Position numbers and translations under genes: made by a program. From Succinivibrionaceae bacterium (GTDB lineage: Bacteria > Pseudomonadota > Gammaproteobacteria > Enterobacterales > Succinivibrionaceae): a DNA stretch of 61,094 bases. The stretch is from assembly GCA_017480795.1 (NCBI GenBank), contig JAFURY010000099.1:1-61094 (forward strand), written 5' to 3'. Below the pieces are notes generated by a model that saw nothing but the letters and a program-made list of their open reading frames with translations, did no database searches and had not been told where the DNA came from. Below are positions 22,672-31,062 of this stretch, piece by piece (the first letter of the stretch is position 1; each line of letters opens with the position of its first letter).

Positions 22672-24036
22672 ATGGCCGGCCTCCCCTCAGCGCAACCTGA
22701 ATCAACTATGTTCGAAAGAAAACTGTACCAGAAGCTTCTGGATTGGAAGAACGAATCCAACGGAAGAACCGCGCTTCTTCTTGAGGGACCAAGGCGCGTA
22801 GGTAAGTCCACGCTGGTGGCGGAATTTGCCAGAAGAGAATACGAAACCCACATCATTATAGATTTTTACACCGCCTCCCCGGAAGTCAGGGCGCTGTTTG
22901 ACGACCTGTCTGATCTGAATTACATTTTTCTTCAGCTGCAGTTTGTCTATCATGCAAATCTCATCCGACGCAGATCCTGCATTGTCTTCGACGAGGTTCA
23001 GCTCTGTCCCAGGGCAAGACAGGCCATAAAGGCGCTTGTTGCGGACGGGCGATACGACTACATCGAAACCGGATCTCTGATATCCATCCGAAAAAATGTA
23101 AAGGACATTCTGATCCCCAGCGAAGAAAAGAAACTTCGGATGCAGCCAATGGATTTTGAAGAATTCCGGTGGGCGCTAGGGGACAGGTGCACCACTGCGC
23201 TGCTCAGAGAGTGTTATCAGAACCACGCTCCCGTAGGACAGGCGACACTACGAAAACTAATGCGGGACTTCAGACTGTACATGCTGGTGGGCGGAATGCC
23301 CCAGGCCGTCGCCCGCTACATTTCAGCCAACAATCTGCATGAGGTTGACGATGCAAAACGCGACATTCTGGCTCTGTACCGGGATGACTTCTACAAAATC
23401 GACTCCAGTGGCCGTCTGTCGGCGCTGTTTGACGCAATACCCGCCCAGTTGATGAAGAACTCGTCCAGATATCACGTATCAGGCGTACTGGAGAATTCCA
23501 GAGCGGGAAACGTACTGGAACAGATCGCCGAACTCAGATCCTCCGGAACAGTTCTGGTCGCATACCATGCCAACGACCCCGGACCGGGACTTTCACAGAA
23601 CAAGGATCTGACAAAGTTCAAGCTCTTTGTCGCCGATACCGGCCTCTTTGTCACATTGGCATTCAAGGACCGGGACTTTACCGACAACGATCTCTATTCC
23701 AGTATGCTGAACGACAAGCTTCATGCAAACCTCGGCTATGTTTACGAGAACGTTGTGGCGCAGACTCTGGCCGCGGGCGGACACGAACTCTTCTATCACA
23801 CCTTCATGAACGAAAAATCAAGGCACAACTACGAGGTTGACTTTCTGGTGGCCGAGAAAAACAAAGTAACCGCCATAGAGGTGAAAAGTTCGGGCTACAA
23901 AAACCATCCGTCGATAGATGCGTTTTACGACAAATACCAGTCTCGGCTGCTCCGGCAGATCCTGATACATACCAAGGACAGCAGGAAGGACGGTGCTGTC
24001 GAATGCATTCCGATCATAATGGCGCAGTTCATTTAA
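22672..24036 (+). CDS. AAA-family ATPase with DUF4143 domain
   Basis: The 454 residues start at MAGLPSAQPE, with GGAG ten bases upstream. Walker A is GPRRVGKST (about 37-45) and Walker B is CIVFDEVQLCP. An ETGSLIS sensor region follows. The C-terminal half is a DUF4143 domain ending in a restriction-endonuclease-like core (YEVDFLVAE and IEVKSSG). Such proteins are widespread, often in accessory DNA, with no settled role. It is a single gene preceded by its promoter and the 33-bp repeats. A role in defence or in a regulatory circuit is inference. Confidence 0.92.
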   Translation: MAGLPSAQPESTMFERKLYQKLLDWKNESNGRTALLLEGPRRVGKSTLVAEFARREYETHIIIDFYTASPEVRALFDDLSDLNYIFLQLQFVYHANLIRRRSCIVFDEVQLCPRARQAIKALVADGRYDYIETGSLISIRKNVKDILIPSEEKKLRMQPMDFEEFRWALGDRCTTALLRECYQNHAPVGQATLRKLMRDFRLYMLVGGMPQAVARYISANNLHEVDDAKRDILALYRDDFYKIDSSGRLSALFDAIPAQLMKNSSRYHVSGVLENSRAGNVLEQIAELRSSGTVLVAYHANDPGPGLSQNKDLTKFKLFVADTGLFVTLAFKDRDFTDNDLYSSMLNDKLHANLGYVYENVVAQTLAAGGHELFYHTFMNEKSRHNYEVDFLVAEKNKVTAIEVKSSGYKNHPSIDAFYDKYQSRLLRQILIHTKDSRKDGAVECIPIIMAQFI

Positions 24037-24194
24037 GATGGGCCACCTGGCAGGACCGCGCCGTCTGGAATGCGCACTGTCGCAGGGCAAGCCCTTCAGC
24101 ACCAAACGCCTGCTCTCCCAGCGGCCAAAGGAACTCGCTGCCAGCGAACGTATCCTGACTGATATCTGAACCTGCGCCGGGAGTCAAATCAGGT

Positions 24195-24375
24195 TCAATT
24201 TTTCTCTGCAGCCGGCTTCTCTTCTACAGCAGTTGCATTCTTCACACTGCGCATGAGCAGATGACTTTCCTCTTCTGTGAAAGAAGAATTGTAAAGAGTA
24301 TTCAGAGGGTCTTCATTGCCACACAACCAACCAATGCAACAGTTAACAAAGATGTTGCTATTAAGCTTTTTTCAT
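24195..24375 (-). pseudogene. Remnant of a small lipoprotein gene
   Basis: AGGGA followed by ATG (24373-24375) and a run of six A starts a coding stretch. One more A would give MKKSLIATSLLTVALVGC, a textbook lipoprotein signal. A second shift near GCVAMK is needed to reach the acidic tail TEEESHLLMRSVKNA, which ends at TGA (24195-24197). Two frameshifts in about 60 codons make this a decayed gene, unless the assembly is wrong. The rest of 24037-24489 shows nothing clear. Confidence 0.4.
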
Positions 24376-24489
24376 AAAAATTCCCTAAAGAAGTCGCATT
24401 TACACTTAGTAAGATCACTACTCACAAACGGTTCAACCAAATCTAATTTGTAAGAAGTTTTTTATAACATTCTATACAAAACCGTGTAA

Positions 24490-26175
24490 TCAGAGTTTCT
24501 CAATCAGACACTGATGATCTTTAGTTGCTTTACTGTAGTTAATTCCGACAAGGATTATGTTACGATACTGTCTTCTGTAACGTTTAAAGTATTCTTGAGT
24601 CTTTATCTGCTTTATAGCCGTTTCTGCGGATCTTCCATACTTAAACTCGATAATGATAAGCGGAGCTTCAGGATTATCCGGTTCATATACCAAATCAGCT
24701 CTACCTTTTCCGGTCTGCACTTCTCTGTGAGCTGTATAGTCATCGAGTGTAGCCCATTGCAATCCAGCCATAACGCAATAAGTTAGAGAATCCTCGGTAT
24801 TATAGTCAATAAGAGAAACAGCCGGTGAGTTATGAATCTCCTGGATAATCTCAGCAACAATCTTTCCGTCTTGTTTCTTAACAATAGCATTGAGAAGAGT
24901 GGCGGATCGCCTCACGGCATCCATGCGTCTGCTCCATTTCTGCCCTTTTACCAAAGATATCAACGTCTGCCTGATTTCACGGTTAGGTACATACGCAAGT
25001 TTTCTTCCGTTCGTTGTCTCGGTACATCCCAAATATCCCAAACAAACCAATAAACAGATAACATCATCCTTATTGGCAATGGATGTCATATCGTTCTGGA
25101 AGTTGTCGGAATTAAAAGAAAGCCGAATTCCGTCAAGAAGCCTAATAATATCTGATTTGATACCCTTATAATTCATGTTTATCAGACGTATAACTTCTTC
25201 ATTCGAAGATGTACCGCTCCAATAACCGATACATTCGTTTCTGCTGACAGCCTTGCACACTGAATTTGGGTTATAAGTGTTAATGCCTTTTATTTTATAG
25301 CCTTCGTACCATTCTTTTAAATCATGATGTGACACTTTACAATTTGACGAACTTACAATATCGGCTACTTCATTATCTGTAAAACCGAAATATGCCGCAT
25401 AATCTCCAGGCGCAAGCATATTATATTCATCAAAACTATTTAAAGCCGACTGTGAATTATATTTCTTTATTGGCAGAATTCCTGTCAGGTAAGCCAGAGA
25501 AATACATGCAAGTCCTTCAGTATCTTTAAAAAGTCCTTTAAGCATATCAATAAACTTCTTCTGAAGAACTTTCTGATCCCGATATTCACGGTAAATCAAA
25601 TCCCATTCATCCATAATTATGACAAAAGTTATGTTTAAGGAGTTATGTATAGCTGATAAAGCATTTGTAATACCGATATTGCCTATATTTGCTTTTTTTA
25701 ATATAGATACAAAAACATCCTGCTCCTTTAACTCACTGATGACAGAATACTCAAGGTAGTCAACGATGTCAGATACATTTTCGGTTTTTTCAGAGTTTAC
25801 ATAAGTAGAATACCTTCGATCAATTGTATTCATATCAATATAGATAACATTAAATTTATTGAGGTAAGTCTCATAGGTTATGGCAGTCATCTGGTTCTCA
25901 ATCAGTTTTTTACCTTTATAACCAGATATCTTCCTGTTAGAAAAAATGGCTGTGCTGTCGGCTCCCTTTGAATAATATGAGGCCAGCATTTGAGCCATTA
26001 CAGTTTTGCCAAATCTGCGAGGTCTGGTAAATGCTATTAATTTTGCATCGGAATCTAGTCTGTCTATGGTTTCTCCGATAAAATCAGTCTTATCGACAAA
26101 AACCTTGTTTATTCTATTATTTACAATATCTGTAAAAGCATTATTTCCTTTCGGATTTAAAAAAATACCGCTCAC
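24490..26175 (-). CDS. AAA-ATPase-like / PD-(D/E)XK protein, AT-rich
   Basis: The 561 residues have the AAA-ATPase_like plus C-terminal nuclease-like layout. KVFVDKTDFIGETI precedes Walker A RPRRFGKTV (about 51-59). Walker B is VIIMDEWDLI. The end carries GRADLVYEP and IIIEFKYG, the D...ExK pattern. It is much more AT-rich than the flanking metabolic genes, which points to transfer. A decayed recombinase lies directly upstream on the same strand. It shares only motifs with the other two such proteins here, so they are not recent duplicates. Confidence 0.92.
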   Translation of the reverse strand: MSGIFLNPKGNNAFTDIVNNRINKVFVDKTDFIGETIDRLDSDAKLIAFTRPRRFGKTVMAQMLASYYSKGADSTAIFSNRKISGYKGKKLIENQMTAITYETYLNKFNVIYIDMNTIDRRYSTYVNSEKTENVSDIVDYLEYSVISELKEQDVFVSILKKANIGNIGITNALSAIHNSLNITFVIIMDEWDLIYREYRDQKVLQKKFIDMLKGLFKDTEGLACISLAYLTGILPIKKYNSQSALNSFDEYNMLAPGDYAAYFGFTDNEVADIVSSSNCKVSHHDLKEWYEGYKIKGINTYNPNSVCKAVSRNECIGYWSGTSSNEEVIRLINMNYKGIKSDIIRLLDGIRLSFNSDNFQNDMTSIANKDDVICLLVCLGYLGCTETTNGRKLAYVPNREIRQTLISLVKGQKWSRRMDAVRRSATLLNAIVKKQDGKIVAEIIQEIHNSPAVSLIDYNTEDSLTYCVMAGLQWATLDDYTAHREVQTGKGRADLVYEPDNPEAPLIIIEFKYGRSAETAIKQIKTQEYFKRYRRQYRNIILVGINYSKATKDHQCLIEKL

Positions 26176-26229
26176 ACCAACACCTCATAAACAATGTCCG
26201 ACTCCCATAATACCTCAATCAACACTGTT

Positions 26230-26463
26230 TCATTTACCGTTTTTATCTAAATACTTTAAATAATTATTATCCTTTTTGTATAAGCCACAAACTCTTGTTA
26301 CCGTACTTATGGTTGTATTAAAAAAAACTGGCAGTTTCAGCAATAGACAAAGGTGGTTTTCTCAATATATGACACTCAATTATCTTTTTATGTAGCTCTC
26401 TATCAGCTCGCCTGCCATAAAACTTTCCCTGCTGTTTTGCTAAAGATATTCATTATCAATCAT
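26230..26463 (-). pseudogene. Decayed C-terminal part of a serine recombinase (helix-turn-helix)
   Basis: Read with two frameshifts, this stretch gives LAKQQGKFYGRRADRELHKK, then PLSIAETASFF, then NTTISTVTRVCGLYKK. That is the layout of the resolvase/invertase C-terminal helix-turn-helix: G-R basic arm, SIAETA helix, STVTRV recognition helix. GAGGAG precedes the ATG at 26461-26463. One shift lies in a run of eight A on the plus strand. The catalytic domain is absent. It is probably a trace of the element that brought in the neighbouring AT-rich gene. Confidence 0.45.
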
Positions 26464-26918
26464 AAAAACTCCTCATAAGAGTTAATAAAATTTGTTCTCA
26501 ACCAGCAAGCAAAAAGGTATACCCTAACAAGATAAGCAATTAGAGCAACTTACAGGGTGTATAATAACTCATTTACACAACATATACAAGGTAACTTGCT
26601 TAATTCGTATCTAAATTTAATCAATAATTGCGCCTTGCTTCGTACAATGAGACATGCCGACAGGTTTGTACAACGGCAGGTCCGCCAGTATAACCCACCA
26701 GACAGATGGGTTATCAATTTACAAACCCGAACAACGGCTTCAAACGGAACATTTTGGAACAAGCTTCACCCGAATCTGTTTTATCCAATGCAATGCCTCA
26801 AACGAATCCTCGACCTTCATCGCCTAACGCGTTGAAAATCAGCACCCGGCGAGATCGGATATATTTTGGCCAATCCGACGTTCCTTCTTTTTCCGCTGCA
26901 AAAATCTGCGATAAAGTG
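26464..26918. other. Intergenic region upstream of metY
   Basis: It is mostly AT-rich with no supported gene. ATAACCCA/TGGGTTAT (26690-26714) forms an 8-bp hairpin without a T run. Confidence 0.4.
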
Positions 26919-26947
26919 TTGACATCCATCAGAAATTTAACTAAAGT
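26919..26947 (+). promoter_or_regulatory. Promoter of metY with a 125-base leader
   Basis: A perfect TTGACA (26919-26924) and TAAAGT (26942-26947) are 17 bases apart. The leader to 27079 contains the hairpin CCCTG/CAGGG (26983-26997). I could not match it to a known SAM riboswitch. Confidence 0.6.
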
Positions 26948-27079
26948 ATAGTAAACCGATATGAATTAAGGCATTAAATACCCCCTGCAATACAGGGTAA
27001 ACTGACGGGCAAGGTTCGACATCCTCAATCGCCCCCGCGACGCCGGTTCCCGACCCGTTGAACAAGACAAGGAGACGAC

Positions 27080-28312
27080 ATGCTTTTCAACACCGCCCTG
27101 CTTCATGACGGAGCAGATCTGAAGGAAACCCACGGGGCTACGCTGCCTCCCGTCTATCAGGTCAGCGCCTTTCATCATGACACCGCAGAGCGGATGGCTG
27201 ACATCTTCTCCCATCGCGCTCCCGGCTACAACTACACCCGGGTGGCCAATCCCACCATCGCCGCCTTCGAAAACCGCATAACGAAACTTGAGAAGGGTAT
27301 CGCCTCAGTGGCTTCCTCCTCGGGCATGACCGCCATCTCCACCGCCACACTCAACCTGGCGGGAGCCGGAGACGAGATCGTCTCCTCCAACGGTCTCTAC
27401 GGCGGAACGTACTATCTGTTCCGGGATCTCAGGTCCCTGGGCATCACCACCCGCTTTGTGGATATCGCCAGTCGCCAGGAAATCGAGGCAGCCATCACCG
27501 AAAAGACGAAGTTCATCTTTGCCGAAACCATCGGCAATCCGAGCCTGGTGGTGACCGACATCGCCATGCTCTCCGACATCGCCAAAAGCCACGGCATCCC
27601 TCTGGTCATCGACAACACCGTGGCCACCGCATATCTTGCCCGGCCGCTGGAGCAGGGAGCCGACATCGTCATCAACTCCTCCTCCAAGTACATCAATGGC
27701 TCCGGCACCGCCATCAGCGGAATTCTCACCGACGGAGGCTCCTTCGACTGGAAAAGTCCGAAATTCCCGGAATTCGCAGACTACCGGAAGTTCGGCAAAT
27801 TCGCCTTCATCGCCAAGCTCAGAAACGGCTTCGCCCGGGATCTGGGCGGGTGTCTTGCCCCGATGAACGCCTTTCTGAACCTGGTGGGTCTTGAAACTCT
27901 GGGTCTGAGAATGGAAAAAGCCTGCGGCACAGCCCTGGAACTGGCCCGGTGGTTCAGCGATCGATGTCCTGGCATCAGCGTCAACTATCCTGGACTTGAG
28001 ACCAGTCCGAGCCACCAGACGGCCCAGAGAATTCTGAAAAACGGCTTCGGCGCCATCCTCACCATCAGGACCGGCAGCAGGGAGCGTGCCTTTGAAATAA
28101 TGAACCGGCTCAAGCTGGTGTACCGGATCTCGAACATCGGCGACAGCAGAACTCTCATCATTCATCCGGACTCCACCCTGGCCCTGCACAACAGTCCGGA
28201 GGAGCGGGTTCAGTCGGGAGTCTACGACGATCTGCTGCGCATAAGCGTCGGTCTTGAGGACGCGCCGGATCTCATCGAGGATTTCAGGCAGGCTATCGGA
28301 GGCGACAGGTAA
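27080..28312 (+). CDS. metY: O-acetylhomoserine sulfhydrylase-type PLP enzyme
   Basis: The 410 residues belong to the Cys/Met metabolism PLP family. The PLP lysine is in INSSSKYINGSG, phosphate contacts are in YNYTRVANPT and ASSSGMTA, and the C-terminal domain has the usual RISVGLEDAPDLIEDF. I call it MetY (sulfide or carrier-bound sulfur plus O-acetylhomoserine to homocysteine) rather than cystathionine gamma-synthase because of its length, its YGGTYYLF region, and its place upstream of a sulfite reductase and the HcyS/F/D genes. AAGGAG precedes the ATG. It probably heads the sulfur cluster. Function is firm at family level; the sulfur donor is inferred from context. Confidence 0.88.
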   Translation: MLFNTALLHDGADLKETHGATLPPVYQVSAFHHDTAERMADIFSHRAPGYNYTRVANPTIAAFENRITKLEKGIASVASSSGMTAISTATLNLAGAGDEIVSSNGLYGGTYYLFRDLRSLGITTRFVDIASRQEIEAAITEKTKFIFAETIGNPSLVVTDIAMLSDIAKSHGIPLVIDNTVATAYLARPLEQGADIVINSSSKYINGSGTAISGILTDGGSFDWKSPKFPEFADYRKFGKFAFIAKLRNGFARDLGGCLAPMNAFLNLVGLETLGLRMEKACGTALELARWFSDRCPGISVNYPGLETSPSHQTAQRILKNGFGAILTIRTGSRERAFEIMNRLKLVYRISNIGDSRTLIIHPDSTLALHNSPEERVQSGVYDDLLRISVGLEDAPDLIEDFRQAIGGDR

Positions 28313-28698
28313 ACGAAATCGACGGATAAACAAAGGACACAGGACGAGCCGAATTTCGCCTCTCATCTGGATGTCATCCGAAGCAGATGACCTCCGGCAG
28401 GATGAGGCGATGAGGATGAGGCAGAGAGACAAGGAAGATCCGAAAGCCGCCGGTTCCTGCCGGAAAGAAGAATAAAGCATCTTGCAGACAGGCGTACAGG
28501 AAGAAAATCAAAAGTCAGAAAGAGCAAGAAGCAAACCAGGAGTCGGACGGAGCTCAACTGACCGCAGGAAAAGCGGCCCCGAGGCGGAAAACCTGACAGA
28601 CAGCATTGATAACCCGATAACAGCGCCATCAGGCGAAAGCATGCGCACGGGCGCAGAAAAACGGCTCAGAGCCGGAAACATTAGGAGAGACCAGATAC
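28313..28698. other. Spacer between metY and the sulfite reductase gene
   Basis: No gene. CGCCTCTCAT can pair with ATGAGGCG about 40 bases later (28351-28412) to form a long stem without a T run. The downstream gene may be co-transcribed or have its own promoter, which I could not place. Confidence 0.4.
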
Positions 28699-29574
28699 AT
28701 GGCAAAGGCAGTGAACTACGCCGCTTTGAAAAAGGGCGGCTTCATGCGCCAGAAGCAGAAGGGATACTTCTCCCTGCGGCTTCAGGTGACCGGCGGCAAC
28801 CTCACCGCGGAGAACATCAAGGCGGTTGCCGACGTGGCCCAGCGCTACGGCAAGGGCTACGTCCACATGACCAGCCGTCAGGGCATTGAAATCCCCTTCA
28901 TCTTCATCGACGACATCGACGAGGTGAAGGAGAAGCTGGCCGAAGGGGGCGTGAAGCCCGGAGTATGCGGACCGCGGGTCAGAACCGTCACCGCCTGCCA
29001 GGGCAGCCAGGTGTGCCCAAGCGGTTGCATCGACACCACAATTCTTGCCCAGGAGCTCAGCGAAAGATATTTCGGCCGGGAGCTGCCCCACAAGTTCAAG
29101 TTCGGCGTCACCGGCTGCGTGAACAACTGCCTCAAGGCGGAGGAGAACGATTTCGGCGTCAAGGGCGCCATGAAGGTTTCCTTCGACGACAGCAAGTGCA
29201 TTCACTGCAAGGTGTGCGTCAAGGCCTGCCGGGCCGGGGCGCTGAGTCTGGACGAGAACCGCAACGTTATTAAAAACGACGCCCTGTGCAACCACTGCGG
29301 CCGATGCGTCAAGTCATGCTCCTCCGGAGCATGGAGCGGAACTCCGGCCTACCTGGCAAGCTTCGGCGGACTGTTCGGCAACAGCATTTACAAGGGCGAG
29401 CAGCTGCTGCCCCTCATCGAGGATCGCGACACGCTGTTCAGAGTGGCGGATGCCACCATAGCGTTCTTCGCCGCCAACGCGAATCCGGGAGAGCGTTTCA
29501 GAGCCACCCTGCAGAGACTGGGCGAAGAGGAATTCAGAAAAGCAATACAGGAGGCCTACAATGGCGGAAATTAA
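28699..29574 (+). CDS. Siroheme sulfite reductase with two [4Fe-4S] ferredoxin clusters
   Basis: The 291 residues resemble the small anaerobic type (AsrC/Fsr-like): a nitrite/sulfite reductase ferredoxin-like half, a siroheme-[4Fe-4S] site and an inserted ferredoxin domain. The siroheme cluster cysteines are in TACQGSQVCPSGC (about 95-107) and TGCVNNCLKAE. The ferredoxin motifs CIHCKVCVKAC and CNHCGRCVKSC follow at about 173-205. It reduces sulfite to sulfide in six electron steps. GGAG lies before the ATG. It overlaps the next gene by 14 bases. The nearby hem, cobA and Met8 genes would make its siroheme. Electron donor unknown. Confidence 0.88.
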   Translation: MAKAVNYAALKKGGFMRQKQKGYFSLRLQVTGGNLTAENIKAVADVAQRYGKGYVHMTSRQGIEIPFIFIDDIDEVKEKLAEGGVKPGVCGPRVRTVTACQGSQVCPSGCIDTTILAQELSERYFGRELPHKFKFGVTGCVNNCLKAEENDFGVKGAMKVSFDDSKCIHCKVCVKACRAGALSLDENRNVIKNDALCNHCGRCVKSCSSGAWSGTPAYLASFGGLFGNSIYKGEQLLPLIEDRDTLFRVADATIAFFAANANPGERFRATLQRLGEEEFRKAIQEAYNGGN

Positions 29575-29806
29575 AGCAGACGAAACCGTAGACGTAACTC
29601 ACCTGGTGTGCCCGAACACCTTCGTAAAGGCCAAGGTGGTGCTGGACGAGCTGGACGAGGGTCAGATCCTGGCCGTACGTCTCAACGACGGCGAACCGGC
29701 GCAGAACGTGCCCCGCTCCCTGAAGGAGGAAGGGCATCAGATCCTGAGCCTTGACGAAAACGGCGACGGCACCTACACCCTCTACGTGAAGAAGGTTGGC
29801 GACTAG
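29561..29806 (+). CDS. TusA-like sulfur-transfer protein
   Basis: The 81 residues have the TusA/YedF fold pattern: strand VDVTHLVCPNTFVKAKVVLDEL, then a basic-acidic middle and strand YTLYVKKV. The active cysteine is C19 in CPNTF; the second proline of the usual CPxP is missing. GGAGG sits six bases upstream, inside the end of the sulfite reductase gene. It may relay sulfide sulfur towards HcyS, or assist MetY. That is inferred from context. Confidence 0.82.
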   Translation: MAEIKADETVDVTHLVCPNTFVKAKVVLDELDEGQILAVRLNDGEPAQNVPRSLKEEGHQILSLDENGDGTYTLYVKKVGD

Positions 29807-29816
29807 AGGCGCATCC

Positions 29817-29893
29817 GGCGGGACCGGGACAGCCCGGGAAAGCATCCGGCAGGGCCTGCCGTCAGGCAGCAGGCTCCGTCCTCCGGGCCCGCC
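29817..29893 (+). promoter_or_regulatory. Structured spacer between tusA-like gene and hcyS
   Basis: GGCGGG (29817-29822) can pair with CCCGCC (29888-29893). Inside, GCCTGCC-GTCA-GGCAGCAGGC forms a further hairpin. It could set mRNA stability or the HcyS level; no known motif was recognised. Confidence 0.35.
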
Positions 29894-29934
29894 TGAAAAA
29901 AATCAATCACAAACGTGTAAACAGGAAAATTGCA

Positions 29935-30150
29935 ATGTTCATAACAGTAACTGGCGAAAAGAAAGAGGTCAAAGACGGGATCACCATCGGCGAACTTCTG
30001 GCGCAGGAAAAGGTACAGACTCCGGAATACGTCACCGTATCCGTCAATGATGAATTCGTGGAAGGCGAGGGCCGCGACGCCACCGTCCTCAAGGATGGCG
30101 ACAGCGTGGAGTTTCTCTACTTCATGGGAGGCGGTGCGGCATGGCTCTGA
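29935..30150 (+). CDS. hcyS: ThiS-like sulfur carrier protein, HcyS type
   Basis: The 71 residues have the beta-grasp ThiS/MoaD pattern (FITVTGEKKEV, LKDGDSVEFLYFMGGG). ThiS itself ends at Gly-Gly. Here residues beyond the Gly run, AAWL, follow because the frame overlaps the start of the next gene. Such a tail must be removed before adenylation and thiocarboxylation. In the HcyS system described from Wolinella succinogenes the HcyD protease does this, and an hcyD-like gene lies nearby. AGGAAAATTGC precedes the ATG. It would donate sulfur to MetY for homocysteine. Alternative: a thiamin or molybdopterin carrier, less likely as no thi or moa genes are near. Confidence 0.82.
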   Translation: MFITVTGEKKEVKDGITIGELLAQEKVQTPEYVTVSVNDEFVEGEGRDATVLKDGDSVEFLYFMGGGAAWL

Positions 30151-30950
30151 CAGACGAACAGATCGAGCGGTATTCAAGACACATACTGCTTAAAGAGGTG
30201 GGCAGCAAAGGCCAGAAGAAGCTGCTGGAGGCCAAGGTGGTCATCATCGGCGCCGGCGGTCTGGGATGCCCGGTGGGACTGTATCTGGCCGCAGCGGGCG
30301 TCGGCACCATCGGCGTGGCCGATGCGGACGTGGTGGATCTGTCCAACCTGCAGCGCCAGGTGGCTCACACCACTGCGGATCTGGGCAAGCCGAAGGTGGA
30401 GTCCCTCAAGGAATCCATCCAGGCCATCAACCCGGACGTGAAGGTGAACACCTACCAGGAGTTCATCGACTCCTCCAATATCCGGCAGATCATCAGGGAC
30501 TACGACTTCGTCATTGACGGCACCGACAACTTCGCCGCCAAGTTCCTGATCAACGACGCCTGCGTCATGGAAAAGAAGCCGTTCTGCCATGCCGGCATTC
30601 TCCGCTTCAACGGTCAGCTCATGACCTACATTCCTGGTCAGGGTCCGTGCTACCGCTGCGTGTTCAAGGAAATGCCGCCGAAAGACGCCATTCCTACCTG
30701 CCGCCAGGCGGGAGTCATCGGCGCCATGGCCGGCGTCATCGGCTGTCTGCAGGCCATGGAGGCGGTGAAGTTCATCACCGGAGCCGGCAAGCTGTTGGTG
30801 GGGGAACTGCAGACCTACGACGGTCTGAACAACGTCTTCAGAAAGGTGAAGCTGCCGCCATGCAACGGCAAGTGCGCCGTCTGCGGCGACAATCCTACCA
30901 TCACCGAGCTTGTGGATTACGAGCAGCCGACCTGCGAACTGAAGCACTGA
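30141..30950 (+). CDS. hcyF: HesA/MoeB/ThiF-family activating enzyme, HcyF type
   Basis: The 269 residues adenylate the C-terminal glycine of a sulfur carrier. The nucleotide site is IIGAGGLGCPVGLYLA (about 36-51), followed by DADVVDLSNLQRQ and DGTDNFAAKFLIND. Zinc cysteines are in CYRC and CAVC, and PTCRQAGV carries the candidate thioester/catalytic Cys. The start overlaps hcyS by 10 bases, implying coupled translation. There is no C-terminal rhodanese domain, so sulfur must come from another donor such as the TusA-like protein or sulfide. Confidence 0.9.
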   Translation: MALTDEQIERYSRHILLKEVGSKGQKKLLEAKVVIIGAGGLGCPVGLYLAAAGVGTIGVADADVVDLSNLQRQVAHTTADLGKPKVESLKESIQAINPDVKVNTYQEFIDSSNIRQIIRDYDFVIDGTDNFAAKFLINDACVMEKKPFCHAGILRFNGQLMTYIPGQGPCYRCVFKEMPPKDAIPTCRQAGVIGAMAGVIGCLQAMEAVKFITGAGKLLVGELQTYDGLNNVFRKVKLPPCNGKCAVCGDNPTITELVDYEQPTCELKH

Positions 30951-30957
30951 CGCCGCG

Positions 30958-31020
30958 GGCCGGCGCTTCGTACAGAGCGTCGGCCTGCTTCGGGATCCGG
31001 AGAAAAACCAACGTCTCCGG
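30958..31020 (+). promoter_or_regulatory. Two stem-loops between hcyF and hcyD
   Basis: GGCCGGCGCT pairs with AGCGTCGGCC (one mismatch; 30958-30967 and 30976-30985). CCGGAGA pairs perfectly with TCTCCGG (30997-31003 and 31014-31020). Neither has a T run, so processing or stability elements are more likely than termination. Confidence 0.4.
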
Positions 31021-31062
31021 GCCACAGGGAGCCAATAGAGCAATACAAGGAGAAAGATCCCA

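Noticed and set aside
24039..24170. 44-codon frame after the DUF4143 gene
   Set aside because: Too short, no ribosome binding site of its own, no family resemblance.
26948..27079. SAM riboswitch in the metY leader
   Set aside because: I could not match the conserved cores of SAM-I or SAM-II; only a small hairpin is visible.
27305..28480. 391-codon frame opposite metY
   Set aside because: Antisense to a firmly identified gene; shadow.
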